64,000 nt of DNA from Lysobacter spongiicola DSM 21749. GTDB taxonomy: Bacteria; Pseudomonadota; Gammaproteobacteria; Xanthomonadales; Xanthomonadaceae. Positions 8,820 to 17,028 of this stretch are shown here, piece by piece. Positions within the stretch are counted from its first letter, which is position 1, and each line of letters begins with the position of its first letter. The translations under genes were made by a program, and so were the position numbers. The DNA lies in the NCBI RefSeq assembly GCF_900167055.1, contig NZ_FUXP01000012.1:19561-83560 (forward strand). Reading direction: 5' to 3'. Below the pieces are notes generated by a model, which saw only the letters and a program-made list of their open reading frames with translations, searched no databases and was not told the origin of the DNA.

Positions 8820-10064
8820 GGAAGCGACGTGCTCGGCGGCGGGTTCGGCCCTGGGCTGCTCCAGCGGCAGCACCACACGGAAGGTACTGCCCACCCCGAC
8901 CCGGCTGGAGACTTCGATGCGGCCATGGTGCTTGGCGATGATGCTGTAGCAGATGGCCAGCCCCAGGCCGGTGCCGCGCCCGATCGCCTTGGTGGTGTAG
9001 AACGGATCGAAGATGCGCTGCAGGGCCTCGTCGGGGATGCCGCAGCCGCTGTCGCTGATGCTGATCCAGGCCTCGCCGTCTTCCGAACCGGTGGCCAGCA
9101 CCAGGGTGCCGCGGCCCTCGATGGCCTGGCCGGCGTTGATCAGCAGGTTCATCAGGACCTGGTTGATCTCCGACGGGTGGCACTCCACCGGTGGCAGCGG
9201 GCTGTAGTACTTCTCCAGCCGCACCTTGTACTTGAGATCGTTCCAGACGATGTTGAGCGTCGACTCCAGGCCCTTCTCGAGGTCCGAGGGGCGCATCGGT
9301 TCGTCGCGGCCGACCCTGGAGAAGTCCTTGAGGTCCTGGACGATCTTGGTGACACGCTCGATGCCTTCGCGCGATTCGGCGAGCAGCTGCGGCAGGTCGC
9401 CGTTGATGAAGTCGATGTCGAGCCGCTCGCGCAGGGCCTGCAGCGTTTCCAGCTGTTCGGGCGTGCCATGCTCCTGCAGGGCAGCGGCATAGGCCTCGAT
9501 CAGCGAGAACAGCGAGCCGACGTATTCCTGCAACGTCCCCAGGTTGGAATGCACGTAGCCGATCGGGTTGTTGATCTCGTGGGCGACGCCTGCGGCGAGC
9601 TGGCCGATCGACGCCATCTTCTCGGACTGCAGCAGCTGTTCCTGCGCGCCGGCGAGGCGCTCGTAGGTCAGCTGCAGTTCGTCGTGGCGGCGCTGCATCT
9701 CCGCCTCCCGGGCGGAGCGCTGGGACACATCGGTGAAGACGGCCAGCCGGCGCTGGCGGTCGCCCGGCGCGACGAGCAGCTTGATCTCCAGGGTCACGTC
9801 GTTGCCGGCGTCGACCTCGGCGCACCAGCGCCCATCTCGCGCGGCGGCATCCCACGCCTGCTCCGGGATGAGCCGGACCAGCGGGTCGGCACCGGACGCA
9901 GCGGAAGGATCAAGCCGCGCACCCAGTGCATCGACGGTGGCGTTGGTGTGCGATGGCCTGCCGTCGGGACCGAACAGCACGACGGCGACATCGGTCATGG
10001 CCAGGACCATCAACAGGTCCTCGCTCCACTCCTGCGCTCCGTCGCGGCCGGCGATTGCGTTCAT
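8805..10064 (-). CDS. PAS-containing sensor histidine kinase (soluble)
   Basis: The 419-residue kinase has no membrane segment. A PAS-like sensor region spans about residues 15-115, a coiled coil follows (about 118-150), then the dimerisation/phosphoacceptor helix with H162 in AAGVAHEINNPIGY. The ATP-binding domain has an N box near INAGQAIEG and glycine boxes SDSGCGIPDE and GRGTGLGLAI. The HEINNP form places it in the NtrB-like/HPK4 class. The start at 10064 was chosen because it overlaps the flgN stop codon as ATGA. It is the last gene of the flgM-flgN operon and so should be under the same late flagellar promoter. No receiver domain is fused to it; the convergent receiver protein is one candidate partner. 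Confidence 0.9.
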   Translation of the reverse strand: MNAIAGRDGAQEWSEDLLMVLAMTDVAVVLFGPDGRPSHTNATVDALGARLDPSAASGADPLVRLIPEQAWDAAARDGRWCAEVDAGNDVTLEIKLLVAPGDRQRRLAVFTDVSQRSAREAEMQRRHDELQLTYERLAGAQEQLLQSEKMASIGQLAAGVAHEINNPIGYVHSNLGTLQEYVGSLFSLIEAYAAALQEHGTPEQLETLQALRERLDIDFINGDLPQLLAESREGIERVTKIVQDLKDFSRVGRDEPMRPSDLEKGLESTLNIVWNDLKYKVRLEKYYSPLPPVECHPSEINQVLMNLLINAGQAIEGRGTLVLATGSEDGEAWISISDSGCGIPDEALQRIFDPFYTTKAIGRGTGLGLAICYSIIAKHHGRIEVSSRVGVGSTFRVVLPLEQPRAEPAAEHVASDQQA

Positions 10065-10426
10065 CCCACTCCGAGGCACCGCGCTTGGGGTCGTGCGCTG
10101 GAATGCCCGCCGGCATCGTACACGCCGGAGGCTTCGGTCCTGCCCAGGTGGCGCAGGGCCCAACTCACCTCGCGGCGGCGGCGGGCCAGCAACACGTTGT
10201 TGGCACGGTTCATCTCGCTCAGGGCGAGGACGCGTTCGGAAGCATCGTCGCGCAGCGGCTGGGATTCGACCAGGCGCAGCGCCGACAGTTTTTCGCGGGT
10301 GGAATCAAGCAGCGCATTGACGTCGTGCTCCAGCAGCGCCCGGCGCTCGGCCTGCAGCGCCCGGTCCAGTGCGTCCAGTGCGTCCGGCGTGGTGGTGGAG
10401 CTGACCTGCGCGGCCATGGCGTTCAT
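10061..10426 (-). CDS. flgN: Flagellar export chaperone FlgN
   Basis: FlgN escorts the hook-filament junction proteins FlgK and FlgL to the export gate. The 121-residue product is mostly helical, with a heptad-like first half (LDALDRALQAERRALLEHD) and a conserved-looking tail with NNVLLARRRREVSWALRHLG, as in FlgN/YvyG proteins. It is placed between flgM and the kinase gene with four-base ATGA overlaps on both sides, the standard flgM-flgN context. Sequence conservation in this family is low, so position is the stronger evidence. Confidence 0.88.
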   Translation of the reverse strand: MNAMAAQVSSTTTPDALDALDRALQAERRALLEHDVNALLDSTREKLSALRLVESQPLRDDASERVLALSEMNRANNVLLARRRREVSWALRHLGRTEASGVYDAGGHSSARPQARCLGVG

Positions 10427-10743
10427 TTCAGGAGCTCGGACTCGAGGGCCAGCATGCGCGAGGCGATCTGCTTGGCGTCGATCTGGTAGCTGCCGTCGGC
10501 GAGGGCGGCACGCACTTCGTTGACCTTGGCCACGTCCAGCCCCGCACCACCGCCGCCGAGCGAGCGCTCAAGCGCCTGCAGGCCGGTGGCTTCGCCGGTG
10601 AGGCGCATGCTGTCGGCAGGCGTGGCCGCGGCCACGGGCTGCGAACGATCGCCGCCGGCATGCGTACGCGCCGTACTGGTGGAGGACAATTCGGCTGCGC
10701 GAAGCGCCTGGGACGCGCCGCCGCCGTCTATCTTGTGGGTCAT
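10423..10743 (-). CDS. flgM: Anti-sigma-28 factor FlgM
   Basis: FlgM binds FliA and blocks late flagellar transcription until it is exported through the finished hook. The 106-residue protein has a disordered, Gly/Ala/Thr-rich N-terminal half and the FliA-binding C-terminal helices with the pattern KVNEVRAALADGSYQID then AKQIASRMLALE. The ATG at 10743 is chosen because AGGAG lies six bases upstream; a GTG three bases earlier is possible. A sigma-28 promoter lies just upstream, giving the usual feedback loop. Its stop codon overlaps the flgN start. Confidence 0.95.
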   Translation of the reverse strand: MTHKIDGGGASQALRAAELSSTSTARTHAGGDRSQPVAAATPADSMRLTGEATGLQALERSLGGGGAGLDVAKVNEVRAALADGSYQIDAKQIASRMLALESELLK

Positions 10744-10773
10744 CACACGCTCCTGATTGCTCGGTCACACCCG

Positions 10774-10800
10774 GTAACGACCGTCCATTCGGGAACTTTA
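10774..10800 (-). promoter_or_regulatory. Sigma-28 (FliA) promoter of flgM-flgN-kinase
   Basis: On the minus strand the element reads TAAA, exactly 15 bases, then GTCGTTAC, against the enterobacterial consensus TAAA-N15-GCCGATAA. The -10 ends about 30 bases before the flgM ATG, leaving room for the AGGAG ribosome-binding site. Spacing and position fit; not experimentally known. Confidence 0.8.
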
Positions 10801-10816
10801 GCCCGGGCCGGGCAAC

Positions 10817-11488
10817 TCAATTCACCACCTCCACGAGTCCGTCCCCGAGCAGGCGTCCCCGGATAATACGCCGGGAGGCGACGTTCTCCACCGCCACCGT
10901 GCCCCCCGGCGCCGCCCGCCCCAGCGCGCGCCCGGCCATGCGGACCTCGATCCCTCCCATCCTCGAGACCAGCACCACCGGGTCGCCGCGTTTGACCGGG
11001 GCACCCTCCGACACGTGCTCGCGGGTCAGTGCCTCCCCAGGCACCAGCTCCTGCACCGCGTTCATGCCGATGACGGCTTCCGGGCTGGCGAACCCCTCGC
11101 CGCCCGCACCCGCCATGTCGCGCCTGCGGACGGCCACGTGCCCGGCCGTGATCGGTTCCCCCACCGGCACGGCTTTGGTCAGCACCACCACGTCGGCTTC
11201 GCGACGCACCCGCACCGGCACATAGATACGCCAGCCGGGCGAAGCGTCGCAGCGCACTTCCACGGTGCGGGCACTGGTCGGCACCGCCTGCAGCGGCGTC
11301 GGGCACGCCGCAAGCCGCAGGGCCGGATCGACCACCGCTTCCGAGGCCGTCCCCGCCAGCCCCAACGCCTCCAGTGCAATCGCCCGGACGCGGTCCACCG
11401 GCGTGCCGCCGTCGGCCCGCGCTGTTCCCCCTGGAAGCAGCAGTGCCGACAACAACAGCAACAGGACGGTGGAACGCGTGATGGACAA
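10817..11488 (-). CDS. flgA: Flagellar basal-body P-ring formation protein FlgA
   Basis: FlgA is a periplasmic chaperone that helps FlgI assemble into the P ring. The 223-residue protein starts with a signal peptide (hydrophobic run of leucines, cleavage near GGTARADGG), and has the SAF/FlgA C-terminal region with VVVLTKAVPVGEPI, then PGEALTREHV and the closing GGTVAVENVASRRIIRG. No ATG fits. The TTG at 11488 is preceded by GGAG at six bases and starts right before the hydrophobic signal segment, so it is the best start. A sigma-54 element lies upstream. It is divergent from cheV. Confidence 0.92.
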   Translation of the reverse strand: MSITRSTVLLLLLSALLLPGGTARADGGTPVDRVRAIALEALGLAGTASEAVVDPALRLAACPTPLQAVPTSARTVEVRCDASPGWRIYVPVRVRREADVVVLTKAVPVGEPITAGHVAVRRRDMAGAGGEGFASPEAVIGMNAVQELVPGEALTREHVSEGAPVKRGDPVVLVSRMGGIEVRMAGRALGRAAPGGTVAVENVASRRIIRGRLLGDGLVEVVN

Positions 11489-11533
11489 GAGGCACTCCGT
11501 CGATGGACGTGAAGGACTGGCGGAATGACCCCA

Positions 11534-11548
11534 GCAAGAGCCGTGCCG
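11534..11548 (-). promoter_or_regulatory. Sigma-54 promoter of flgA
   Basis: The minus strand reads CGGCACG, four bases, then TTGC, which matches the TGGCACG-N4-TTGC consensus except the first base. The essential GG and GC pairs have the right spacing. The start codon of flgA is about 45 bases downstream. The same C-for-T variant occurs before fliL in this window. Confidence 0.75.
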
Positions 11549-11613
11549 TGGACCGGTGCCTCCCCGACGCGATCCCACCGCGACCCACCCACGATCCCGG
11601 GTCGATCCGGCCC

Positions 11614-11640
11614 TCAAGAACCGCGAGGCGGCGCCGACAA
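11614..11640 (+). promoter_or_regulatory. Sigma-28 (FliA) promoter of cheV
   Basis: The element is TCAA, 15 bases, then GCCGACAA, which matches seven of eight -10 bases. Only seven bases separate the -10 from the cheV ATG at 11648, so transcription would begin at or next to the start codon. Confidence 0.75.
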
Positions 11641-11647
11641 CCCCTGC

Positions 11648-12580
11648 ATGAGCCAACAACTGCTCGACCGAATCGACCAACGCACCCGCCTGGCCGGCCA
11701 TAACCGGCTCGCCCTGCTGCTGTTCCGCCTGGGGCAGCGTCAGCTTTTTGGCGTCAATGTCTTCAAGGTGCAGGAAGTGATCCCGCGCCCGCCGCTGTTC
11801 ACCCTGCCGCAACTGCCCAATGCATTCAGCGGGGCGGCGGACGTGCGTGGCCGCACCGTACCGGTGCTCGACCTCGCCCGGGCGATCGGCTACGACACCG
11901 GCGATGCGCCGCCGCCCGCCTACCTGGTGGTGACCGAGTTCAACCGCAGCGTGCAGGGCTTCCTGGTCGCCGGCGTGGACCGCATCGTCAACATCGCGGT
12001 GGAGGACATCCAGCCGCCACCGGACCTGGGCGGGGAAGGCAACTACCTCACCGGCGTCACCCGCCACCACGGCGAGCTGATCCAGCTGATCGACGTGGAG
12101 AGCGTGCTGGCCGAGTCGGCCCCCCGGGTCAGCGATGCCATCGGCCTGGTGCCCCTGCACACCGCGGCCAACGTGCCGCGCGAGGTGCTGGTGGTGGATG
12201 ACTCCCGCGTCGCCCGCAACCAGATCCGCATGGTGCTCGAGCAGCTCGGCCTCACCGCAACCCTACTGTCCGATGGCCGCCAGGCGCTGGAGCACCTGCA
12301 ACAGCTGGCCGACAGCGGCCTGCCGCCCCAGCAGCGCTACGCCATGGTGATCTCCGATATCGAGATGCCGGCGATGGACGGCTACACCCTGACGACGGAA
12401 ATCCGTCGCCACCCCTCTCTGAGGGGGCTCTACGTGCTGCTGCACACGTCGCTGTCGGGCGTGTTCAACCACGCGATGGTCGAGCGCGTGGGCGCCGACG
12501 ACTTCGTGCCCAAGTACTCGGAGAACGAGCTAGCGCGGCGCATCGCTGCCCGGATGGACACCCTCGCCCAGGCCGCCTGA
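11648..12580 (+). CDS. cheV: Chemotaxis protein CheV (CheW domain plus receiver)
   Basis: CheV couples receptors to CheA like CheW and is tuned by phosphorylation of its receiver. The 310-residue protein has a CheW domain at about residues 20-160 (LALLLFRLGQRQLFGVNVFKVQEV, ADVRGRTVPVLDLA) and a receiver at about 178-305 with acidic residues DD184-185, phospho-acceptor D237 in SDIEMP and a KYS lysine. The start at 11648 is chosen because the CheW fold begins here; the open frame extends further upstream. No Shine-Dalgarno sequence is visible and a sigma-28 promoter ends seven bases before the ATG. It stands alone between flgA and flgB. Confidence 0.93.
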   Translation: MSQQLLDRIDQRTRLAGHNRLALLLFRLGQRQLFGVNVFKVQEVIPRPPLFTLPQLPNAFSGAADVRGRTVPVLDLARAIGYDTGDAPPPAYLVVTEFNRSVQGFLVAGVDRIVNIAVEDIQPPPDLGGEGNYLTGVTRHHGELIQLIDVESVLAESAPRVSDAIGLVPLHTAANVPREVLVVDDSRVARNQIRMVLEQLGLTATLLSDGRQALEHLQQLADSGLPPQQRYAMVISDIEMPAMDGYTLTTEIRRHPSLRGLYVLLHTSLSGVFNHAMVERVGADDFVPKYSENELARRIAARMDTLAQAA

Positions 12581-12611
12581 GGCCCAGCGACACCGCTGCA
12601 CCGCCCACTTC

Positions 12612-12626
12612 TGGCACGCCAATTGC
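12612..12626 (+). promoter_or_regulatory. Sigma-54 promoter of the flgB operon
   Basis: The sequence TGGCACG, four bases, TTGC is a full match to the sigma-54 consensus, 36 bases before the flgB start. It should drive the rod-hook operon with RpoN and FleQ. Confidence 0.88.
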
Positions 12627-12662
12627 CTTGACCCCCGGGGAACCCGCACCCCGGAGGGCGCA

Positions 12663-13034
12663 ATGTCAGATTTCCTAGGTATCCACGGCACCGCGCTGGC
12701 CCTGCGAGAGCAGCGCCTGCAGCTGTTGGCCGCCAACATCGCCAACGCCGACACCCCGGGCTTCCAGGCCCAGGACATGGACTTCAACAGCGCCCTGCAG
12801 GCCGCCCTGCAGCCCGGCGCCGGCGCCGGCGGCGGCATCGAAGACCCGATCGCCCTCGCGGCGCAGTCGGCGCGCTATGCCACGCCGTCCTCCCAGCCCA
12901 GCCTCGACGGCAACACCGTGGACGGAGAGCGGGCCAAGGCCTCCTTCGCCCAGGCCTCGCTGGAATACCGGGCTTCGCTGTCCTTCGTTGAATCGAAGGT
13001 CCGCGGAATGCTGACCGCGATCACCGGCCAGTGA
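12663..13034 (+). CDS. flgB: Flagellar proximal rod protein FlgB
   Basis: FlgB forms part of the proximal rod in the periplasm. The 123-residue protein shows the rod-family N-terminal motif (LLAANIANADTPGFQAQDMDF) near residues 20-40 and the C-terminal helix (LEYRASLSFVESKVRGMLTAI) that pairs with it. A GGAGGG ribosome-binding site lies upstream. It is the first gene of the flg operon behind a sigma-54 promoter and is followed by flgC after 22 bases. Confidence 0.96.
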   Translation: MSDFLGIHGTALALREQRLQLLAANIANADTPGFQAQDMDFNSALQAALQPGAGAGGGIEDPIALAAQSARYATPSSQPSLDGNTVDGERAKASFAQASLEYRASLSFVESKVRGMLTAITGQ

Positions 13035-13056
13035 TGGCTGACGGGGAGCACGCACG

Positions 13057-13464
13057 ATGAGCAACCTTCCGATCTTCGACGTCGCCGGCTCGGCGATGAA
13101 CGCCCAGTCGGTGCGCCTGAGCACCGTCGCCAGCAACCTGGCCAACGCCGACACCGTCTCGGGCGACCCCGAAGCCGTCTACCGCGCCCTGCACCCGGTG
13201 TTCTCGGCCGAGGGCGTGGCCGGCAAGCCGGAACTGGCGGGCGTTCGCGTCACCGAAGTGACCCAGTCCGAAGCGGCGCCCCTGCGGCGCTACGAGCCCG
13301 GCCACCCCCTCGCCGACGGCGAAGGCTACGTCTACGCCCCCGACATCGATCCAGTCGCCCAGATGGTCGACATGATCTCCGCCTCGCGCAGCTACCAGGC
13401 CAACGTGGAGGTGTTCAACACCGCCAAGGAACTGGCCAACGCGACCCTGAACATGGGCAAGTAG
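13057..13464 (+). CDS. flgC: Flagellar basal-body rod protein FlgC
   Basis: FlgC is the second proximal rod protein. The 135-residue sequence has the N-terminal motif (LSTVASNLANADTVSG) and the family C-terminal motif with VDMISASRSYQANVEVFNTAKEL. Length is normal. It is within the flgB-L operon, 22 bases after flgB and 23 bases before flgD. Confidence 0.96.
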   Translation: MSNLPIFDVAGSAMNAQSVRLSTVASNLANADTVSGDPEAVYRALHPVFSAEGVAGKPELAGVRVTEVTQSEAAPLRRYEPGHPLADGEGYVYAPDIDPVAQMVDMISASRSYQANVEVFNTAKELANATLNMGK

Positions 13465-13487
13465 CCCGAGACTGACGAGACCACGCG

Positions 13488-14156
13488 ATGACCGCCATCG
13501 GCGCCACCAACAACGACAACCCCTGGAGCGGCCTGGGCCTGGAGAAGAAGGCCGACAGCCGCGACACCACCCTCGGCCAGGCCGACTTCCTGCGCCTGAT
13601 GACCGAGCAGCTCAAGAACCAGGATCCGCTCAAGCCGCTGGACAACAACCAGTTCCTCGGCCAGCTGGCCCAGTTCTCCACGGTGCAGGGTATCGAGGAC
13701 ATGCAGGGCGCGATGACGTCCATGGCCAGCGTGATGGAGTCCGACCAGACCCTGCGCGCCGCCAGCCTGGTGGGCCGCGAGGCGCTGGTGGAGGCCGACG
13801 TGGTCGAGCTTCAGGCCGGCGGCGGCATCGGCGGCGAGATCGCCGCGACCCGCCCGGGCACCATCCAGATCGAGATCGTCGACAGCAGCGGCGCCACGGT
13901 GCGCCGCACCACCGTCGAAGCCTCCGGTGCCGGCAGCGTGGCCTGGCAGTGGGACGGCCTGGACGACGCCGGCAAGCCGATCGAAGCCGGCACCTACGGC
14001 ATCCGCGCCACCGGCGGCACCGGCAAGGACACCGAGCGCCTCGGCGTCGGCGTCTCCGCCCGCATCGACAGCGTTTCCATCGAGCCGACCGGGCTCGTTC
14101 TCAACCTCGACGGACTGGGCAGCCACGCGCTGTCGTCCATCCGCCGCGTCGGCTGA
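13488..14156 (+). CDS. flgD: Flagellar hook cap protein FlgD
   Basis: FlgD caps the growing hook and helps FlgE subunits polymerise. The 222-residue protein has the conserved N-terminal part LGQADFLRLMTEQLKNQDPLKPLDNNQFLGQLAQFS (about residues 28-63), a linker, and a C-terminal half with tudor/fibronectin-like beta content (WQWDGLDDAGKPIEAGTYGI). It lies directly before the hook gene flgE. Confidence 0.96.
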   Translation: MTAIGATNNDNPWSGLGLEKKADSRDTTLGQADFLRLMTEQLKNQDPLKPLDNNQFLGQLAQFSTVQGIEDMQGAMTSMASVMESDQTLRAASLVGREALVEADVVELQAGGGIGGEIAATRPGTIQIEIVDSSGATVRRTTVEASGAGSVAWQWDGLDDAGKPIEAGTYGIRATGGTGKDTERLGVGVSARIDSVSIEPTGLVLNLDGLGSHALSSIRRVG

Positions 14157-14203
14157 CCGCCGCCGCACCCCGCGACCCAGCATCCAGACCAGGAGCACGA
14201 ACC

Positions 14204-15424
14204 ATGAGTTTCCGCATCTCGCTCAGCGGCATGAACGCGGCCACGTCCGACCTCAACGTCACGTCGAACAACATCGCCAATGCCAACACCACCGGCTTCA
14301 AGCAATCGCGCGCCGAGTTCGCCGACGTGTTCCCGGTGTCCGCCTACGGCCTCTCCCGCAACGCCATCGGCGCCGGCGTCAAGCTGGCCCAGGTCGCGCA
14401 GCAGTTCGACCAGGGCAACGTCGAGTTCAGCGGCAAGGCGCTGGACCTGGCCATCAGCGGCCAGGGCTTCTTCACCATGTCCGACCGCGGCGCCACCGTG
14501 TACTCGCGTGCCGGCAACTTCGGTGCCGACGACTCCGGCTACGTGGTCAACCCCAGCGGCCACCGGCTGCAGGTGTTCCCCCCCAGCGCCAGCGGCACCG
14601 GTTTCGACACCGGCCGCATGACCGACCTGCAGCTGGCGATCGGCGACGCACCGCCGCGCGCCACCGCCGAGGTCGACGTCGGCACCAACCTGCCGGCAAA
14701 CGCCGAGGTACCGGCGATCGCCCCGTTCGACGGCAACGACCCCACCACCTACAACCACACCACGTCGCTGAAGGTCTACGACTCGCTCGGCGCCGCGCAC
14801 ACCCAGACGATGCACTTCGTCAAGACCGCGAACCCGAACGAATGGCAGGTGCACACCTCCATCGATGGCACCGCCGTGGGCGGGCCGACCACGCTGCAGT
14901 ACTCCGACATGGGCGAGCTGCTCAGCCCTGACCCCGGCACCATCGCCCTGCCCGCCCACGATCCGGGCAACGGCGCCGCGCCGATGGCGATCGAGCTCGG
15001 GCTGACCAACTCCACCCAGTACGGCAACGCCTTCGGTGTCTCCGCGCTGGTGCAGGACGGCCACACCACCGGACGCCTGACCGGGATCGAGGTCTCGGCC
15101 GAAGGCGTGGTCAACGCGCGCTACACCAATGGCGTGTCGACCCCGCTGGGCCAGGTCGCACTGACCAACTTCGCCAACCCGCAGGGCCTGCAGTCGCTGG
15201 GCGACAACGCCTGGGCGGAAACCGCCGAATCCGGTGACGCCCGCCTGGGCGCGGCCGGCTCCTCGGAGTTCGGTGCAGTCCAGGGCGGTGCGCTGGAAGC
15301 GTCCAACGTCGACCTGACCGAGCAGCTGGTGAACATGATCACCGCGCAGCGGAACTTCCAGGCCAACGCCCAGATGATCTCGACCCAGGACCAGGTCACC
15401 CAGACCGTCATCAACATCCGCTGA
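14204..15424 (+). CDS. flgE: Flagellar hook protein FlgE
   Basis: FlgE builds the hook, the flexible joint outside the cell. The 406-residue protein starts MSFRISLSGMNAATSDLNV with the motif SNNIANANTTGFKQSRAEF, has a central Asn/Thr-rich D1/D2 region, and ends with LVNMITAQRNFQANAQMISTQDQV. The ATG at 14204 (AGGAG upstream) matches the family start; the open frame continues further upstream in a non-coding frame. Size is in the usual range. Confidence 0.96.
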   Translation: MSFRISLSGMNAATSDLNVTSNNIANANTTGFKQSRAEFADVFPVSAYGLSRNAIGAGVKLAQVAQQFDQGNVEFSGKALDLAISGQGFFTMSDRGATVYSRAGNFGADDSGYVVNPSGHRLQVFPPSASGTGFDTGRMTDLQLAIGDAPPRATAEVDVGTNLPANAEVPAIAPFDGNDPTTYNHTTSLKVYDSLGAAHTQTMHFVKTANPNEWQVHTSIDGTAVGGPTTLQYSDMGELLSPDPGTIALPAHDPGNGAAPMAIELGLTNSTQYGNAFGVSALVQDGHTTGRLTGIEVSAEGVVNARYTNGVSTPLGQVALTNFANPQGLQSLGDNAWAETAESGDARLGAAGSSEFGAVQGGALEASNVDLTEQLVNMITAQRNFQANAQMISTQDQVTQTVINIR

Positions 15425-15448
15425 GGCGGGTAGCCGGAGGCACGCGAG

Positions 15449-16198
15449 ATGATCGACAAGGCCATGTACGTGGCGATGACCGGGGCCAGCGCGACCATGA
15501 AGGCGCAGGCCTCGGTGTCGCACAACCTCGCCAATGCCAACACCGTCGGCTTCCAGGCCACCCTGGCCGGCACCGTCGCCGCCCCGGTGGCTGGCGAGGG
15601 CCACGGCTCCCGGGTCGCGGTCTCGCATCGCACCCTCGGCGTCAGCGCGGCGCCGGGGGCGATCAACGCCACCGGCAACACGCTCGACGTCGCCCTGGAC
15701 CAGGAGCGCTGGCTGGCCGTGCAGACGCCCGGCGGCGAGACGGCCTATACCCGCGCCGGCGACCTCAAGCTCAGCCCCAATGGCCTGCTGACCACGGCCT
15801 CGGGGCTGTCCGTGCTGGACCAGCAGGGCGCGCCGATCGCGATCCCGCCGCACGAGTCGCTGCACATCGGCGGGGACGGCACCATCTCGATCGTGCCGCT
15901 GGGCGAACCGGAGGCCAACATCGGCGAAGCCGGCCGCCTCCAGGTGGTGGCCGCCCGCACCGACGAGCTGGTCCGCGGCGACGACGGCCTGATGCGGTTG
16001 CCGCCCGGCGCCGAGCCGCTGCCGCCCGCCGCCGGCAAGGTCCTGACCGCCGGCGCACTCGAGCAGAGCAACGCCGATCCGACCGCATCGCTGGTCTCGA
16101 TGATCCAGCTGTCACGCCAGTTCGAGATGCAGGTACGGGTCTTGCAGAGCGGTGACGAGAACGCGCAGGCCAGCAATTCGCTGCTCTCCTCGCGCTGA
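15449..16198 (+). CDS. flgF: Flagellar distal rod protein FlgF
   Basis: FlgF is a distal rod component. The 249-residue protein opens MIDKAMYVAMTGASATMKAQ with the rod motif HNLANANTVGFQATLAG, and closes with LVSMIQLSRQFEMQVRVLQS. It shares its middle beta domain with FlgG, which follows 39 bases later. The short gap contains a T run just after the stop codon but no convincing terminator hairpin. Confidence 0.95.
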   Translation: MIDKAMYVAMTGASATMKAQASVSHNLANANTVGFQATLAGTVAAPVAGEGHGSRVAVSHRTLGVSAAPGAINATGNTLDVALDQERWLAVQTPGGETAYTRAGDLKLSPNGLLTTASGLSVLDQQGAPIAIPPHESLHIGGDGTISIVPLGEPEANIGEAGRLQVVAARTDELVRGDDGLMRLPPGAEPLPPAAGKVLTAGALEQSNADPTASLVSMIQLSRQFEMQVRVLQSGDENAQASNSLLSSR

Positions 16199-16237
16199 TT
16201 TTTTGACTGACCGACCCGGACAACAGAGGAATCCGCC

Positions 16238-17023
16238 ATGACCCAGGCTCTTTGGATCGCCAAGACCGGCCTCGACGCGCAACAGACGCGCATGGCGGTG
16301 ATCTCCAACAACCTCGCCAACACCAACACCACCGGCTTCAAGCGCGACCGCGCCAGCTTCGAAGACCTGCTTTACCAGACCGTGCGCCAGCCCGGGGGTG
16401 CATCCTCCGAGCAGACCCAGCTGCCCAGCGGCACCTCCACCGGCACCGGCGTGCGCATCGCCGCCACCGCCAAGCAGTTCACCCAGGGCAACCTGGCCCA
16501 GACCGGCAACGCGCTGGACGTGGCGATCAACGGCCGCGGCTTCTTCGAAGTGCTGATGCCCGACGGCAACCCGGCCTATACCCGCGACGGCAGCTTCCAG
16601 ATCAACGCCCAGGGCGAGCTGGTGACCAACGCCGGCTACCCGGTGCAGCCCGGCCTGCAGTTCCCCGAAGGCACGCAGAGCGTGACCATCGGCAGCGACG
16701 GTACCGTCAGCGTGCAGCTGGCCGGCGAGCCCGAGGCCATGCAGATCGGCGCGCTGACCATCGCCGACTTCATCAATCCCGCCGGCCTGCAGGCCAAGGG
16801 CGAGAACCTCTACGTCGAGACCGGCGCCAGCGGCCCCGCCCAATTGGGCGCACCCGGCGAGAACGGGGCCGGCCTGCTTGCCCAGGGCGCGCTGGAAAGC
16901 AGCAACGTCAACGTGGTCGAGGAGCTGGTGTCGATGATCGAGACCCAGCGCGCCTACGAGACCAACGCCAAGGCGATCTCCACCACCGACCAGATGCTCG
17001 GCTTCCTGAACCAGAACCTGTGA
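16238..17023 (+). CDS. flgG: Flagellar distal rod protein FlgG
   Basis: FlgG forms most of the distal rod. The 261-residue protein starts [19 protein letters not shown], has the motif [26 protein letters not shown] including the FlgG-specific stretch, the segment GRGFFEV near residue 96 and the C-terminal [19 protein letters not shown]. It matches family length and is followed by flgH after five bases. Confidence 0.97.
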   Translation: MTQALWIAKTGLDAQQTRMAVISNNLANTNTTGFKRDRASFEDLLYQTVRQPGGASSEQTQLPSGTSTGTGVRIAATAKQFTQGNLAQTGNALDVAINGRGFFEVLMPDGNPAYTRDGSFQINAQGELVTNAGYPVQPGLQFPEGTQSVTIGSDGTVSVQLAGEPEAMQIGALTIADFINPAGLQAKGENLYVETGASGPAQLGAPGENGAGLLAQGALESSNVNVVEELVSMIETQRAYETNAKAISTTDQMLGFLNQNL

Positions 17024-17028
17024 CCGCC

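Noticed and set aside
13994..15865. A long minus-strand frame opposite flgD, flgE and flgF
   Set aside because: Same composition artefact of high-GC coding DNA; no domain, no ribosome-binding site and certain genes on the other strand.
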